64,000 nt of DNA from UBA7985 sp002711265. GTDB lineage: Bacteria > Pseudomonadota > Alphaproteobacteria > UBA7985. A program made the translations under genes and the position numbers. Each line of letters opens with the position of its first letter. Positions within the stretch are counted from its first letter, which is position 1. The notes beneath the pieces are model-generated. The model saw only the letters and a list, made by a program, of their open reading frames with translations, made no database searches and had not been told where the DNA came from. Location: contig CBFIBS010000011.1 in the NCBI GenBank assembly GCA_965660945.1, positions 1 through 64,000 on the forward strand, written 5' to 3'. Below, piece by piece: positions 34,175 to 43,238 of this stretch.

Positions 34175-34210
34175 GCATATTTGAGTCGCGCAATTTCAGC
34201 GCATATTTGA
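34175..34210. promoter_or_regulatory. Direct repeat in the priA-transaldolase promoter region
   Basis: GCATATTTGA occurs at 34175-34184 and again at 34201-34210, 26 bases apart, in the AT-rich divergent region 23 bases before the transaldolase ATG. This could be a binding site pair for a regulator or part of overlapping -10 regions. Confidence 0.3.
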
Positions 34211-34232
34211 TTATCATATTTTGAGGCAGCTA

Positions 34233-34889
34233 ATGCGCTTTTTCGTGGATACGGCCGACGTGACCGAGTTGGAGAAACTCGTTGTCACCGGAATGGTCGA
34301 TGGAGTCACCACAAATCCTTCGCTGATCGCCAAGTCCGGGCGCAACATCCTTGAAGTCACTAAGGAGATTGCGAACCTCGTTCCCGGTCCGGTTTCGGCT
34401 GAAGTGACGGCGACCGACTACGACACCATGATCGAAGAAGGCCAGAAGCTCGCCAAGATCGCGGACAACATCGCCGTGAAGGTGCCGCTGACCGTCGACG
34501 GCCTACGCACCTGCAAGACCCTGTCCTCGCAGGGCACCATGGTGAACGTCACCCTCTGCTTCTCTGCGGCTCAGGCCCTGCTCGCTGCCAAGGCTGGCGC
34601 GACCTTCATCTCACCCTTCGTCGGGCGCCTCGATGACATGGGCATGGACGGGATGGAACTGATCGAGAGCATCAAGGACATCTACGACGCCTATCCGCAG
34701 TACAGCACCGAAATTCTCGTCGCCTCAATCCGCACGCCGCGCCACGTCGAGCGCGCTGCGGAAATGGGCGCAGACGTAGGCACTCTGCCGCCGCGGGTTC
34801 TCTGGGATATGTACCAGCACCCGCTGACTTCGAAAGGTCTGGACGACTTTTTGTCAGACTGGGGCAAGACAGGACAATCTATCCTTTAA
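34233..34889 (+). CDS. Small transaldolase / fructose-6-phosphate aldolase family protein
   Basis: The 218-residue TIM-barrel enzyme belongs to the short transaldolase (MipB/TalC) group. The N-terminus MRFFVDTADV and TTNPSL are signatures, and the Schiff-base lysine is Lys83 in NIAVKVPLT. It transfers dihydroxyacetone units in the pentose phosphate pathway, or acts as an F6P aldolase; sequence alone does not separate the two. ATG 34233 follows GAGG with a 6-base spacer; an upstream TTG at 34221 has no such site. It is the first gene rightwards of the priA promoter region. Confidence 0.93.
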   Translation: MRFFVDTADVTELEKLVVTGMVDGVTTNPSLIAKSGRNILEVTKEIANLVPGPVSAEVTATDYDTMIEEGQKLAKIADNIAVKVPLTVDGLRTCKTLSSQGTMVNVTLCFSAAQALLAAKAGATFISPFVGRLDDMGMDGMELIESIKDIYDAYPQYSTEILVASIRTPRHVERAAEMGADVGTLPPRVLWDMYQHPLTSKGLDDFLSDWGKTGQSIL

Positions 34890-34894
34890 TAACA

Positions 34895-34927
34895 GAGGAT
34901 TAGATCATGAAATCCTCGGGGGAGGAT
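34895..34927 (+). other. Mutually exclusive hairpins after the transaldolase gene
   Basis: Three segments, GAGGATT (34895-34901), AATCCTC (34911-34917) and GAGGAT (34922-34927), allow segment 2 to pair with either 1 or 3. The layout resembles an RNA switch, but there is no T-run or Shine-Dalgarno that it clearly controls. The rest of 34890-35135 shows nothing else recognisable. Confidence 0.3.
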
Positions 34928-35135
34928 CGTGCGAAAGCAGCATAATTGTGTTGTATTGCGCATGGATTACGCGGGTTCGGCACGGCAGTTGCAAAAGGTC
35001 AGTTTCCTGACAGCAATTTCCAGGCTGAAACTCAAAGTGGTAACGGTCCGCATTTCAAACCGGAGCCACGGCTTATTTTGAACAGGCAGGCGCTGGCGTC
35101 TGTCGCATTTTATGGTGTGATGGGAAATTTTGCCC

Positions 35136-35876
35136 ATGATGAATAACCAGGGGAACATAACCGGTGGTGCGACTGCCGGACTGTCCTCAGCGACCCAAGC
35201 AGCTTCGGCGCTTTCGCCGGGCGCTGTTCGGACCTTCCTGCAGGAAAACCCGACGTTTCTCACCGACCATCCGGAGCTTCTGGAGAGCGCTTCGCTTGAG
35301 ATGTCGAACGAGAACAACGTCGTGGACTTTTCTGCCGCTCAGGCGACGCATTTCCGCCGTCGCTATGAATCACTCAAGACCAACCACCTCAGCCTGATCA
35401 GGGCAGGGCGCGAAAATCAGTCTCATTTAGACGAACTGCGCTCGGTTTTCCTGCAGCTGATCCGGGTTTCTTCGATCCCGGCGGTGGTGGCCACGATTCT
35501 GGACACCTTCGGGCACCGTTTTGAGGTGCCCTTCGTTGTCCTCGGTATCGAGGCCAACCGGAACGAGACCGGCGAATTTCATGTCGAGCAGTTCCGACGG
35601 CTGACCCCCGGGTCGGTCGAGCGCCTGATGGGCGATCAAGACTGCCTCCTGTCCCCGATTGCCGGACAGGAAGCCATTATTTTTGTCGATCATGCGGACG
35701 AGGTGCAATCCTGCGCGCTCTACCGCTTGAGCATCGGCATGCAACGCCGGCCTGCTGTCCTCGCCTTTGGCACACGGGAAACGGGAGCATTCTCTCCCGA
35801 ACAGGCCGACGACCTTATTTCAATCTTGTGTGGCGCCGCTGGCGCTGCTCTCAGCCGGGAATTTGACAGACTATGA
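35136..35876 (+). CDS. DUF484 family protein
   Basis: The 246-residue protein has the DUF484 pattern: FLQENPTFLTDHPELLESASL, then a helical linker and a GAF-like C-terminal region with ALYRLSIGMQRRPAVLAFGTRE and FSPEQADDLISILCGAA. Its molecular function is unknown; it is commonly encoded just before xerC, as here, where its last 4 bases overlap the xerC start (ATGA). The start could also be the next Met (35139). There is no strong ribosome binding site before either. Confidence 0.88.
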   Translation: MMNNQGNITGGATAGLSSATQAASALSPGAVRTFLQENPTFLTDHPELLESASLEMSNENNVVDFSAAQATHFRRRYESLKTNHLSLIRAGRENQSHLDELRSVFLQLIRVSSIPAVVATILDTFGHRFEVPFVVLGIEANRNETGEFHVEQFRRLTPGSVERLMGDQDCLLSPIAGQEAIIFVDHADEVQSCALYRLSIGMQRRPAVLAFGTRETGAFSPEQADDLISILCGAAGAALSREFDRL

Positions 35877-36871
35877 GCACCCCAGAACAGCGGCGTTTGG
35901 CCGACACTCTCTCGCGCGTGGACAACGATACAGCGTCCAAAGTCATGGAATGGGTCGGCTGGCTCGAAACCGAGCGCCGCGCATCGCGTCACACCATGGA
36001 CGCTTACCAGCGCGACATGCGCGCCTTTGTAGAATTCCTCAGCGATCACGTCGGCGCCACGCTGACCCGTGATCACCTGGAGAGCCTGTCGTCGCGCGAT
36101 ATGCGCGCCTGGCTCAGCCACGAAAGCGAAGACGGCAAGTCGCCGGCTTCGATCGCCCGTGCGCTGTCGGTTGTGCGGTCTTACTTCCGCTGGACCGCGC
36201 GTCAGGGCTACATGGAAAACGATGCAGTTCTGTCGATCCGCAACCCCAAGCAGCCAACGGTTGTGCCCAAGGCGCTGACCATTTCCGAGGTCACCGACCT
36301 GTTCAAGGCCTTTGACAGCCTCGCCGACGACAAGACCCGTCGCCCCGGTGACCGCTGGATCGACCTGCGCGACCGCGCGATCCTGATGCTGCTCTACGGC
36401 TGTGGCCTGCGGATTTCCGAAGCGCTCGAGCTGAACACCGATGACGTGACCCGTGCCCAGGAAACCGGCGCGCTGACCATCCTCGGTAAGGGCAACAAGG
36501 CGCGGCAGGTCCCGTTCCTGAACACCGTTGCGGACGCCATCCGGCAGTACCGCGAAGCCTGTCCTTTCGCTGAAGATCCGACCATGCAGCTGTTCCGCGG
36601 TGCCCGCGGCGGTCGCCTGTCCCCACGGATGATCCAGAAGCGCCTGCAGGAGCTGCGGGTTCGCCTGAACCTGCCCGAAGGCACCACGCCGCACGCGCTG
36701 CGCCACTCCTACGCCACGCACCTGCTGGGCAATGGCGCCGACCTGCGCGCCATTCAGGAGCTGCTGGGCCACTCGGCACTGTCGACCACGCAGCGTTACA
36801 CCGATGTCGATACCGAGCGTCTGCTGCAGACCTATCGCGATGCCCACCCGCGTGCGGCCAGCACGCAGTAG
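35873..36871 (+). CDS. xerC: Tyrosine recombinase XerC
   Basis: XerC with XerD resolves chromosome dimers at dif. The 332-residue protein has an N-terminal SAM-like core-binding domain and the complete catalytic set: Arg180 (CGLRISEAL), a Lys in GKGNK (206-209), His274 and Arg277 (HALRHSYATHLL), His300 (LGHSALSTTQ) and nucleophile Tyr309 (RYTDVD). Overlap with DUF484 and housekeeping context argue for XerC rather than a phage integrase. A strong terminator follows. Confidence 0.95.
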   Translation: MSTPEQRRLADTLSRVDNDTASKVMEWVGWLETERRASRHTMDAYQRDMRAFVEFLSDHVGATLTRDHLESLSSRDMRAWLSHESEDGKSPASIARALSVVRSYFRWTARQGYMENDAVLSIRNPKQPTVVPKALTISEVTDLFKAFDSLADDKTRRPGDRWIDLRDRAILMLLYGCGLRISEALELNTDDVTRAQETGALTILGKGNKARQVPFLNTVADAIRQYREACPFAEDPTMQLFRGARGGRLSPRMIQKRLQELRVRLNLPEGTTPHALRHSYATHLLGNGADLRAIQELLGHSALSTTQRYTDVDTERLLQTYRDAHPRAASTQ

Positions 36872-36935
36872 GGCCTCCGGCTCGAAGGCTTTCAGAACAG
36901 TGGCTCGATCAGAGCCCCCTCTTCTCTGACACTAT

Positions 36936-36967
36936 GCGGCGTTCTCACCCGAGAACGCCGCTTTTTT
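36936..36967 (+). terminator. Intrinsic terminator after xerC
   Basis: A perfect 11-pair stem GCGGCGTTCTC/GAGAACGCCGC with loop ACCC is followed directly by six T. It ends the DUF484-xerC transcript. Confidence 0.92.
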
Positions 36968-37036
36968 ATGCTCCGCCCTTGCTTGCCCGGCCAGATCGTC
37001 TAAGGCTGCTCGCAAAAGGGGGCGGGGACATAAGCC

Positions 37037-38041
37037 GTGATTAAGGCATTGATTCGCATAATTTTTTTGGGTGCCGCTCTGGTCCTTGCCAGCTGTGACC
37101 AGACCTCGCTGCCTGAGGTGAGCATGCTGCCCTCCGCAGCCACCAATCCCCGCTCGTCCAGCGCCAGCCAGACTGAGGAAGCGGACGAGTTTGCTGCTAC
37201 CGGCGCTGAATGCGGCATCGACCGCCGCGAAGTGGCGACTATGGTCTACCTGCCAATGGGCTCAGATCTGGGTGAGGGTATCCTTGGCTGTGTCCTGCTG
37301 CGGGCGCCGGCCCGGGTGCGAAACGCCGGACTCCACGAGCGGCTCTGGACCATTTCCCGCGCGTTGATCCCCGATGCCGACGAATTCAGGATCGAGCGTT
37401 TCATCCTCGCACAGGATGGCCGCACAGACACGCTGGCCTTTGTCGCCACCCTCGACGATCAGGGGCGCAGCTGGGAATACGGCATCAACCTGCAAGATCT
37501 GAATCTGCTGGACCGTTCCGTGTTCGAGGAGCTGCTGAGCACCATCATCCACGAATACGCCCATATCCTGACCCTCAACGAGACCCAGGTCTCTTACGAC
37601 AGCGCGCTGCTCGCCTCCTACACCGACATGGAGATATCCGACGCCGAATACGAAGCCCTGCTGGTGGAGGTTGAAGCGGATTGCAGCGCTGCCTCGGGCG
37701 TATTCGACGGGGAAGCCTGCTTCATGCCGGGCAGTTACCTGTTCGACTTCTATCGCGGGTTCTGGGACTGGTACGGAGCAGACGCGCTGGAGCTGGCCTT
37801 CGAAGGCACGCTGTTCGAGGATTACGGCACCGATTTCGTCAATGACTATGCCGCGACTTCGCCGACCGAAGATTTTGCCGAGAGTTTTGCGGCCTGGCTG
37901 ATGCCGGAGCACGAGGCGTTTCTGATCACCGAGACGGTCGAAGACAAGTTTGCGTTCTTTGAAAGTCAGCCGGAGCTGATGACGCTGCGTGCCCAGATCG
38001 AGGCTGGACTTGATGAGGTCCGGGCTGGGCGCATCTTCTGA
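37037..38041 (+). CDS. Lipoprotein with a zinc-metallopeptidase (HExxH) motif
   Basis: The N-terminus has a lipoprotein signal with lipobox LASC, Cys20 being the acylation site. Residues 172-176 are HEYAH, and Glu282 in EDFAESFAAWL is a candidate third zinc ligand, the pattern of gluzincin-type peptidases that have glutamate after a long spacer. The family is not one I can name; the mature 314 residues contain four further cysteines, possibly two disulfides. A periplasmic or outer-membrane protease is inferred. Start is GTG 37037 after GGGGGCGGGGACATAAGCC. It stands alone after the xerC terminator. Confidence 0.7.
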   Translation: MIKALIRIIFLGAALVLASCDQTSLPEVSMLPSAATNPRSSSASQTEEADEFAATGAECGIDRREVATMVYLPMGSDLGEGILGCVLLRAPARVRNAGLHERLWTISRALIPDADEFRIERFILAQDGRTDTLAFVATLDDQGRSWEYGINLQDLNLLDRSVFEELLSTIIHEYAHILTLNETQVSYDSALLASYTDMEISDAEYEALLVEVEADCSAASGVFDGEACFMPGSYLFDFYRGFWDWYGADALELAFEGTLFEDYGTDFVNDYAATSPTEDFAESFAAWLMPEHEAFLITETVEDKFAFFESQPELMTLRAQIEAGLDEVRAGRIF

Positions 38042-38084
38042 TCAAACTCAGAAAATCAAGATAATACAATATCTTAGCGCAACG

Positions 38085-39743
38085 CTACATCGCGTCATCG
38101 TGGCCGCGTCGCCGGTCCATCTGCCGCAGAACCCCGCGCTGGATCTTGCCGGTAATGGTCATGGGCAAATCGTCGATGAAGCAGATTTCGCGCGGGTAGG
38201 CGTGCCCGGACAGGCGTGAGCGCACGTGGTCCTTCAGCTTGTCCTTCAGCGCCTTGTCGGCGGTGATGCCCTTGGCAACGACGACGTAGGCGACGACGAT
38301 TTCACCACGATCAGCGTCATCACGGCCGATGACGCCGGAGAGCTGCACGGCGCTATGGGTCTGCAGACATTCCTCGATCTCAGACGGGCCGATGCGGTAG
38401 CCCGCCGAGGAGATGACATCGTCATTCCGGCCCTCGAACCAGAAGTAGCCCTCGCGGTCGCGGTAGCCCCGGTCGCCGAGGATGCACCAGTCACCGACAA
38501 ACTTCTCTGCGGTCTTGTCGGGCAGGCGGAAGTATTCAAGGAACAGCACCGGGTCGGGCCGCCGGACGGCAAAATTACCGACTTCGCCAGCTGGCAGGAC
38601 CACCCCTTCGTCGTCGACAATCGCGACGTAGTGCCCGGGCACGGCTCGGCCCATGAAGCCGGGTTTGATGTCCATGATTTCATGGCAGTTGGAAATGATC
38701 AGGTTGACTTCGGTCTGGCCGTAGAACTCGTTCACGGGGCGGCCGAAGACCGTCTGTGACCATTCCTGCAGCGGTGCGCCGAGCCGCTCGCCGCCGCTGC
38801 CAATCGAGCGCAATTCGACACCTGCCACCGGGCTTTCGATGGATTTCGCCATGAATTTCAGAGCGGTAGGCGGCAGGAAGGCGTTTCTGACCCGGTGCCG
38901 CGCCATGAGGTCAAAGGCGGCTTCGGGGTCGAACTTGGCGAAGCGCCGGGCGATCACCGGCACCCCGAAATAGAGCGCAGGCATGAGCACGTCGAGCAGG
39001 CCGCCGATCCACGACCAGTCCGCCGGGGTCCAGAAGCGGTCGCCGGGCCGGGGCATGAAGTTTTGTGGCATCTCGACCCCGGGCAGGTGGCCGAGAAGCA
39101 CCCGATGCGCGTGCACCGCGCCCTTGGGCGGGCCTTCGGTGCCGCTGGTGAAGATGATGAAGGCGCGGTCGTCGGCGCGGGTGGCCAGCGCCTCGAACTG
39201 ATCCCGGGCCGGGTAGACAAAATCGGTCCAGCTCAGGGCGTGGTCCGAGGCCCCGTCGACGGAAATCACCGCTGTGAGCGAGGTCAGGTTATCGCGGTCG
39301 ACCAAAGCCGCCCCGGTCGCACTGGTCACCAGAAACCGGGCCTCGGCGGTGCGCAGGCGGAAATTGAGCGCGTCTTCGCCGAACAGTTCGAACAACGGCA
39401 CGGTGATCAGACCGGCTTTGAGCGCGCCGAGGTGAGCGGCGGCGGTTTCCACCCGCTGGGGCAGATGCACGCCGATGCGGTCTCCCACCCGCGCGCCAGC
39501 AGCGGTCAGCGCATTGGCGAAGCGGTTGGCCAGCCGGTCGAGGGCCAGAAAGCTCCACTCGCGGATGCTGCCGTCTTCCTGCTCGTCGATAATCGCGATC
39601 CGGTCCGGGTCGGCCTTGGCCCAGAACCCGGTTGTCGCCGCGCCGATATTGAAGGTCTCCGGGATCTGCCACTGAAAACCGCGCACCAGCTCGGTGTAGG
39701 GCTGGGAGGTCAGCAGGGCTCGGTTTGGCGCGTTTATCATCAT
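38085..39743 (-). CDS. AMP-forming acyl-CoA synthetase (acetyl/medium-chain type)
   Basis: The 552-residue ANL-superfamily enzyme has the ATP-binding loop IIFTSGTEGPPKGAVHAH, a central WTPADWSWIGGLLD and a C-terminal catalytic lysine in TGKIQRGV. It activates an organic acid as an acyl-AMP and then as a CoA thioester; chain length is not clear, but the layout matches COG0365-like acetyl/medium-chain ligases. It is divergent from the ABC importer that begins at 39992, so the acid is probably the imported compound. Start is ATG 39743 with a second Met immediately after. Confidence 0.88.
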   Translation of the reverse strand: MMINAPNRALLTSQPYTELVRGFQWQIPETFNIGAATTGFWAKADPDRIAIIDEQEDGSIREWSFLALDRLANRFANALTAAGARVGDRIGVHLPQRVETAAAHLGALKAGLITVPLFELFGEDALNFRLRTAEARFLVTSATGAALVDRDNLTSLTAVISVDGASDHALSWTDFVYPARDQFEALATRADDRAFIIFTSGTEGPPKGAVHAHRVLLGHLPGVEMPQNFMPRPGDRFWTPADWSWIGGLLDVLMPALYFGVPVIARRFAKFDPEAAFDLMARHRVRNAFLPPTALKFMAKSIESPVAGVELRSIGSGGERLGAPLQEWSQTVFGRPVNEFYGQTEVNLIISNCHEIMDIKPGFMGRAVPGHYVAIVDDEGVVLPAGEVGNFAVRRPDPVLFLEYFRLPDKTAEKFVGDWCILGDRGYRDREGYFWFEGRNDDVISSAGYRIGPSEIEECLQTHSAVQLSGVIGRDDADRGEIVVAYVVVAKGITADKALKDKLKDHVRSRLSGHAYPREICFIDDLPMTITGKIQRGVLRQMDRRRGHDDAM

Positions 39744-39910
39744 GGAACCACTCTAAGTGAGTTTGAGCCATTGGGGTAGGTACGCTTTTCGCGGCCGCAC
39801 ACACCACGCGCTGCGGCTGTTCGTCTGATAGCAGCCCAAATTTTGTGCTATGCCTCAAGCCTCTGATTGAAGGTCACGATTCGGTATCAATCTCACACAC
39901 ATACCTCTTG

Positions 39911-39927
39911 AGGTGCTGAGCGCACCT
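39911..39927. promoter_or_regulatory. Inverted repeat in the divergent promoter region
   Basis: AGGTGC-tgagc-GCACCT lies in the 248-base gap between the two divergent genes of the ABC block, 65 bases before the first permease. It could be a dimeric repressor site for both transcripts; a hairpin is an alternative. Confidence 0.35.
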
Positions 39928-39991
39928 GTGCTCTAAGGGGCCGCAGTCCGGTGGTAAGGGCCTTTTCACAGCGATTGGGAGGTTGCGTTCG

Positions 39992-41008
39992 GTGGAACTT
40001 TTTTCCGCGGTTTCAGAATGGTTTTTTCAGGATCTCATCGGCGGAAACTGGACGTTCTACCTGCAAAATCTGCCCCGGCTTCTGGTCGCAGGCCTGCTTG
40101 AGGGCATGATCCTTGCGGTCATCGCGCTCGCCTTCGTGCTCATCTACCGCACCACGGAAATCGTCAACTTCGCGCAGGGCGATTTCATGGCCCTGTCGAT
40201 TTTCATCATGCTGGTGCTGACCCAGTGGATCGGCCCCGAAATGGTCTACGGCGTCTATCCCGACGGACCTTGGTCGATGCTGGTGCCCTGGCTGATATCG
40301 GCGGTTCTGACCATCGTGCTGATGATCGGCTTTTCGATCGGTGCGGACCTGCTGATTTTCCGCAACCTCGCCGGGCAGTCGCCGCTGGCCATCGTCATTA
40401 TTACCATCGCGCTGGGCTTCATCATCCGCAACGGGCTGGACGTGATCGTCAAGCCGGACGCGGCTGCAAGCGTGCCCTTCCCGCTGGCCAAGCGCTATAA
40501 CTTCGACCTCGGCTTTTTCAACATCGACATCTCCGAGCTGATCACCCTGATCGCCGTGCCATTGCTGCTGGTGGCCGTGGTGCTGTTCCTCAACCGCACC
40601 AAGGTCGGCGTCGCCGTGCAGGCGAGCAGCCAGAACCAGATGGCCGCTTACTACATGGGCATCCCGGTGCCGCGGCTGAACACGCTGGTCTGGGGGATCG
40701 CGGGCGCGCTGACGGCCTGCGCCGGGATCCTGTTCGCGCTCAACGATACCGCCCGGGTGAACAGCGCTGTGGGCCTGACACTGCAGGGCGGTATCCTCGC
40801 CTATGCCGCGGCGATTGCCGGCGGTTTTGGTTCGATCACCGGCGCGATCCTCGCTGCTATTCTGCTCGGCATCACCCACCAGATGCTGCAGGGCGCGCCG
40901 GGTGTGCCGTCCTTCGTTGGCGTCAACGCGCCGATCCTGTTCCTGTTGGCAATCCTGTTCCTGCGGCCCGGTGGTCTGGTCTCGCAGATTCAGGTCAAGA
41001 AAGTCTGA
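39992..41008 (+). CDS. Branched-chain-type ABC transporter permease (LivH-like)
   Basis: The 338-residue permease has about eight membrane helices and the LivH signature EIVNFAQGDFMALSIF. It belongs to the HAAT family of branched-chain amino acid importers, which also serve aromatic or aliphatic acids. GTG 39992 follows GGGAGG with a 9-base spacer and is preferred over a TTG at 39983 that sits directly on that site. It heads a five-gene run: two permeases, two ATPases and, after an acyl-CoA synthetase, the binding protein. Confidence 0.9.
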   Translation: MELFSAVSEWFFQDLIGGNWTFYLQNLPRLLVAGLLEGMILAVIALAFVLIYRTTEIVNFAQGDFMALSIFIMLVLTQWIGPEMVYGVYPDGPWSMLVPWLISAVLTIVLMIGFSIGADLLIFRNLAGQSPLAIVIITIALGFIIRNGLDVIVKPDAAASVPFPLAKRYNFDLGFFNIDISELITLIAVPLLLVAVVLFLNRTKVGVAVQASSQNQMAAYYMGIPVPRLNTLVWGIAGALTACAGILFALNDTARVNSAVGLTLQGGILAYAAAIAGGFGSITGAILAAILLGITHQMLQGAPGVPSFVGVNAPILFLLAILFLRPGGLVSQIQVKKV

Positions 41009-41024
41009 GGGCGGGGAGCGGATC

Positions 41025-42419
41025 ATGCGGTTTCAGTTCAAGCAAAGCTACAACGCCGATATCAACCTGTTCCGGGACGGCCTCGCGGTCCGCGACTATC
41101 TGATCGTGCTGGCCGTGTTCATGCTCGCGCCGATGGTGATGCTGAGCTCGGGTGGCGGGTCGACCCTGCTCGATTTCGGCACCAAGATACTGATCTTCTC
41201 GATCGCCGGGCTGGGGATGATGATCCTGACGGGTTTCACCGGCGTGGTCAGCCTCGGACACGCGGCCTTCATGCTGCTGGGGGCCTATCTCTATCACTAC
41301 CTGCTCAACCTCGTCGGCGCGGATACCTTCGGCATCTGGGCGATCATCAGCGGCCTGATCACCGCGATCATCGTCGCCGGCATCGGCTATCTCGTCGCCC
41401 GACCCGCGCTGCGGATGACCGGCATTTTTCTGTCCATCGCCTCGCTGCTGTTCTTCGAACTGGTTAACGGCATGCTGACCAATGTCGGCGGCTTCGCGGT
41501 CGACAAGCTGGTGGTCAGCGATACCTGGGTGCATACCTTCTGGCTCGGGGTCATGGACCTGCTGCGGGTCGAAATCAGCCTGTTTGAGCGGGTCGTCTGG
41601 TGGAACCCGCTGAGCTGGCTGCAGGGGCTGTATAACGCCCTGATCCAGTTCGACGTGGTGATCGCCGGTCGGGCCGAAGCGCCGCAGCTGCGCGTCGCGG
41701 CCCACGGCCTGCACCTCTACTACGTCAGCCTCGTCCTGCTGATGGTCGGCATCTGGGTCACCCGCAACATCACCCGCAGCCCGCTGGGCCGGGGGCTGGT
41801 CGCCATCCGCGACAGTGAGGTCTCGGCGCGCTGCATGGGCATCGACGTCAATCACGGCAAGTGTCTGGCCATGGCGATCAGCGCCGGGTTCACGGCGATT
41901 GCCGGCATCCTGTTCGCCTATTCGATCGACGGCGAGTTCCAGGCCGGCAAGGTCGGCGACGGCTCGATCACGTTGGTGGAAAGCATCGTGCTGCTGCTGA
42001 TCGTCGTGGTTGGCGGACTGGGCTCGATCCACGGCGCCATTCTGGGGGCCATAGCCTACATCGGCCTGCGCTTCATTTTGTTTGAATACATCATCAACTT
42101 CGAAGACATCGCCCACGCCCTGCACGCCGGCATGCCGTTTACCGAAGACTTCCTGTCGGGCAAGAAAACGTACGTGGCAGAAGGCTTCGGCGACCAGATC
42201 CGGCTGTTTTTCGGCGGTGTCGCTGACTATCTCGCCGGGGTCGCGGTGCTGGGTGATATTCTGTTCGGCCTGCTGCTGATCGTGATCCTGTCTTACGAGC
42301 CGCTGGGCCTGTTCGCGCGGTATCGCAAGTCGTCGGCCTACTTCGACTTTTTCCCCTTCTACCGGCGCAACACCTTCCGTCGCCAGCGCGCCTATTCCAA
42401 GACCGACCGGTTGCATTGA
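41025..42419 (+). CDS. Branched-chain-type ABC transporter permease (LivM-like), extended
   Basis: At 464 residues this LivM-type permease is longer than many family members. The conserved core is present (TGFTGVVSLGHAAFMLLGAY near residue 65, and RDSEVSARCMGIDVNHGK for the ATPase-coupling loop near 265), but about 70 residues are inserted between helices (FWLGVMDLLRVEISLFERVVWW region) and an extra C-terminal stretch of about 110 residues follows the last core helix. ATG 41025 is 16 bases after the first permease stop. The extensions could serve substrate or partner specificity. Confidence 0.9.
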   Translation: MRFQFKQSYNADINLFRDGLAVRDYLIVLAVFMLAPMVMLSSGGGSTLLDFGTKILIFSIAGLGMMILTGFTGVVSLGHAAFMLLGAYLYHYLLNLVGADTFGIWAIISGLITAIIVAGIGYLVARPALRMTGIFLSIASLLFFELVNGMLTNVGGFAVDKLVVSDTWVHTFWLGVMDLLRVEISLFERVVWWNPLSWLQGLYNALIQFDVVIAGRAEAPQLRVAAHGLHLYYVSLVLLMVGIWVTRNITRSPLGRGLVAIRDSEVSARCMGIDVNHGKCLAMAISAGFTAIAGILFAYSIDGEFQAGKVGDGSITLVESIVLLLIVVVGGLGSIHGAILGAIAYIGLRFILFEYIINFEDIAHALHAGMPFTEDFLSGKKTYVAEGFGDQIRLFFGGVADYLAGVAVLGDILFGLLLIVILSYEPLGLFARYRKSSAYFDFFPFYRRNTFRRQRAYSKTDRLH

Positions 42420-42440
42420 GGCGGGAAGGGGACAGCTGAC

Positions 42441-43238
42441 ATGAGCACTGACAACATCTTCGAGGCCGACGACCTCGCCATCCACTTCGGCGGCATCAAG
42501 GCGGTCGATGGTCTGACCTTCGCGGTCGAGCGTGGCTCGATCTTTACCATCATCGGGCCGAACGGCGCGGGTAAGACCACGATCTTCAACGCCATCTCCC
42601 GCCTCTACGCCATGACCCGCGGCCGGCTGAGCTTCGACGGGCAGGACATCACCACGCTGCCCGCTGAGCAGATCGCATCGCTGGGCATTGCCCGCACGTT
42701 CCAGAACATTGAGCTGTTCGAGAACGCCAGCGTGCTGCAGAACCTGCTGATCGGCCGCGCGACCCACGCCGGTTCGCGCTTCTGGCAGGACATGCTGTTC
42801 CTGCCCGGGGTCAAGCAGGCTGAGCGGGAGCACCGGCACAAGGTCGAAGAGGTCATCGATTTCCTCGATCTCCAACCCTACCGCGACAGCCTGATCAACG
42901 GTCTGCCCTACGGCGTGCGCAAGGTGGTCGAAATTGCCCGTGCGCTGTGCACCGAACCCAAGCTGCTGCTGCTCGACGAGCCCGCCTCGGGCCTGTCGGT
43001 CGAGGAGACGCAGGATCTGGTCTACTGGATCAAGGATATCCGCAAGCTGCTCGGCATCACCGTGATCATGGTCGAACACGACATGAGCCTGGTGAACAAG
43101 GTCAGCGACCACGTGCTCGCGATCAACCAGGGTCGGTTCCTCGCCAGCGGAACGGTGCAGGAGGTTCAATCCGATCCGGCGGTGATCGAAGCCTACCTCG
43201 GCGCAGACGCCAACCGGCGCGCAGCGGGAGGGGCATGA
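42441..43238 (+). CDS. Branched-chain-type ABC transporter ATPase (LivG-like)
   Basis: The 265-residue ATPase has Walker A GPNGAGKTT (residues 33-41), the LivG-type ARTFQNIELFE segment, a signature region reading LPYGVRKVVEIARALCTEP in place of the usual LSGGQ, Walker B LLLLDEPASGL and the H-loop His. The replacement of LSGG by LPYG is normal for LivG proteins. It energises import together with LivF. Its stop overlaps the LivF start by 4 bases (ATGA). Confidence 0.93.
   Translation: MSTDNIFEADDLAIHFGGIKAVDGLTFAVERGSIFTIIGPNGAGKTTIFNAISRLYAMTRGRLSFDGQDITTLPAEQIASLGIARTFQNIELFENASVLQNLLIGRATHAGSRFWQDMLFLPGVKQAEREHRHKVEEVIDFLDLQPYRDSLINGLPYGVRKVVEIARALCTEPKLLLLDEPASGLSVEETQDLVYWIKDIRKLLGITVIMVEHDMSLVNKVSDHVLAINQGRFLASGTVQEVQSDPAVIEAYLGADANRRAAGGA

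Noticed and set aside
34946..35146. A 66-codon open frame between transaldolase and DUF484
   Set aside because: Atypical codon use, no ribosome binding site, overlaps the DUF484 start.
35873..36871. Phage or mobile-element integrase
   Set aside because: Overlap with DUF484, housekeeping neighbours and a clean terminator fit chromosomal XerC, and no att-like repeats or cargo genes are visible.
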